A stretch of 6,648 nucleotides of DNA, from assembly GCA_014378955.1 (NCBI GenBank), contig JACMMQ010000039.1, forward strand, positions 1-6,648, given 5' to 3'. Position numbers and translations under genes: made by a program. The notes beneath the pieces are model-generated. The model did not search any database. It had not been told where the DNA came from and saw only the letters and a list, made by a program, of their open reading frames with translations. The DNA is from Clostridia bacterium (GTDB lineage: Bacteria > Bacillota > Clostridia > SK-Y3 > JACMMQ01). This document shows, piece after piece, positions 5,538 through 6,648 of this stretch; position 1 is the stretch's first letter; every line of letters starts with the position of its first letter.

Positions 5538-6648
5538 TTGACTAAATTAATAATCAACAATATAAGGCTTTCGCTTGACGATGATGTTGTCGCATTAAAA
5601 AGTGCGACAGCAATAAAGCTTAATGTGGATGTACATGCTTTACAGGATTTTAAAATCATTAAACAATCGGTGGATGCACGAAGAAAGCATAAAATCACCA
5701 TGATTTATAACGTGTCGGCGACACTGGATGGCAATCATACAATCCCTGTTGACCAAGATATTCGCTTGATAGCGGATGAAAAACCAGAGGCATTATTGCC
5801 TGGAAATTTGCCTTTAAAAACCAGACCTGTGGTGGTTGGTAGTGGCCCTGCTGGTATGTTCGCAGGGTTAATCTTGGCACAGCATGGTTATCGTCCCATT
5901 ATCATTGAACGGGGTGCAAATGTTGAAAATCGCAGTCGCATCGTTGCCGCCTACTGGAAGAATGGTGGTTTGGATAGCGAGACCAATGTGCAATTTGGTG
6001 AGGGTGGTGCAGGTACTTTTTCAGATGGCAAGCTCACGACTAGAATTCATGATCGCAGATGCGAAACGGTGCTCAATGCTTTTCACGCTTGTGGTGCGCA
6101 TGCAGACATTCTATACAAGGCGAAGCCACACATTGGCTCGGATGTTCTGAAGACTGTTGTCGTGAATATGCGCAAGCAAATTGAGCAATTGGGCGGCGAA
6201 TTTCACTTTAACACCAAGCTCACCTCGCTCAAAATATCGAATGGCAAAATAAAAGGCATTATCCTAAACAATCACGATGAAATTGCCACGGATGTGGTTG
6301 TTTTGGCGATTGGTCATAGTGCGAGAGACACGTTTGAAGCGTTGCTTTTAAATGGCGTACCATTTGAGCAAAAGCCTTTTTCGATTGGGGTACGCATTGA
6401 ACATCCTCAAGCACATATTAATCAAGCACAGTACGGCATTGAGGCAAGCATCCCAAAGCTTGGCGCTGCTGAATATCAGCTTTTTCATAAAATTGGCGGG
6501 CGAACCGCCTATTCCTTTTGTATGTGTCCTGGGGGCATCGTGGTGGCTTCTGCCTCCGAGCAAGGGACGATTGTGACCAATGGCATGAGCGAATATGCAC
6601 GCAATCGAGATAATGCCAACAGTGCGTTTGTTGTTTCGGTTGAACCAC
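5538..6648 (+). CDS. COG2509-type NAD(P)/FAD-dependent dehydrogenase, C-terminus cut by window edge
   Basis: A cytoplasmic flavoprotein of the uncharacterised FAD-dependent dehydrogenase family COG2509; its substrate is unknown. 370 residues are visible in one open frame; members usually have a little over 500. An N-terminal lead domain (1-95, including DFKIIKQSVDARRKHKITMIYNV) precedes the Rossmann FAD-binding fold. That fold starts with PVVVGSGPAGMFAG (97-110: Gly101, Gly103, Gly106) and ends its second strand at IIIERG (121-126), with Glu124 expected to bind the adenosine ribose. NVQFGEGGAGTFSDGKLTTR (150-169) is a strong family signature, and VVVLAIGHSARDTF is the later nucleotide-binding segment. 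The start is TTG 5538 with GGAGG 7 nt upstream, downstream of a full-consensus promoter. The gene is divergent from the HNH-like gene and separated from it by 174 bp; no functional link is evident. Confidence 0.93.
   Translation, partial: MTKLIINNIRLSLDDDVVALKSATAIKLNVDVHALQDFKIIKQSVDARRKHKITMIYNVSATLDGNHTIPVDQDIRLIADEKPEALLPGNLPLKTRPVVVGSGPAGMFAGLILAQHGYRPIIIERGANVENRSRIVAAYWKNGGLDSETNVQFGEGGAGTFSDGKLTTRIHDRRCETVLNAFHACGAHADILYKAKPHIGSDVLKTVVVNMRKQIEQLGGEFHFNTKLTSLKISNGKIKGIILNNHDEIATDVVVLAIGHSARDTFEALLLNGVPFEQKPFSIGVRIEHPQAHINQAQYGIEASIPKLGAAEYQLFHKIGGRTAYSFCMCPGGIVVASASEQGTIVTNGMSEYARNRDNANSAFVVSVEP

Noticed and set aside
6348..6648. Overlapping open frames on both strands at the right edge
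   Set aside because: They are shadows of the flavoprotein gene, whose frame stays open to the edge with clear family motifs.
1..6648. CRISPR array, tRNA, rRNA, toxin-antitoxin or defence island
   Set aside because: No regularly spaced repeats, tRNA-like cloverleaf or recognisable pair of small defence genes was seen. recD2 and the HNH-like gene are about 3 kb apart and separated by envelope genes.

Overview
The window looks like an ordinary chromosomal stretch of a moderately low-GC Bacillota, most likely a clostridial lineage. The evidence is strong GGAGG-type ribosome binding sites, GTG and TTG starts, consensus sigma-A-type promoters, and a set of families common there: a RecD2 helicase, an LTA-synthase-type sulfatase-fold enzyme, a LysM-CAP secreted protein and a COG2509-type flavoprotein. 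Short GTAGGGG-type palindromic repeats lie between genes. The genus cannot be fixed from the sequence.

Layout. (1) 1-1665, minus: recD2, cut by the left edge of the window (555 residues visible, starting at the true N-terminus). (2) 1666-1833: intergenic, with a probable terminator of the gene upstream of it and a palindromic GTAGGGGC repeat. (3) 1834-3693, minus: a five-TM phosphoglycerol-transferase/LTA synthase-like enzyme. (4) 3694-4001: divergent intergenic region dominated by a 149-bp inverted-repeat (MITE-like) element. Its left end appears to supply the promoter of the LTA synthase-like gene. (5) 4002-4601, plus: a secreted LysM-CAP (YkwD-like) protein. (6) 4602-4682: a small hairpin of the GTAGGGG kind and a 15-bp-stem bidirectional terminator between convergent genes. 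(7) 4683-5363, minus: an HNH-like protein built from two tandem copies of the same module, both with altered active-site residues. (8) 5364-5537: an AT-rich divergent promoter region with two strong sigma-A promoters. (9) 5538 to the right edge, plus: an FAD-dependent dehydrogenase starting with TTG.

Functionally the middle of the window concerns the envelope: a membrane enzyme making an anionic polymer and a wall-binding secreted protein, divergently arranged. It is flanked by DNA-repair and housekeeping genes. I see no CRISPR array, toxin-antitoxin pair, prophage or recognisable new multi-gene defence system. The unusual items are the MITE-like element with promoter activity predicted, the degenerate tandem HNH protein, and the covarying palindromic repeats.
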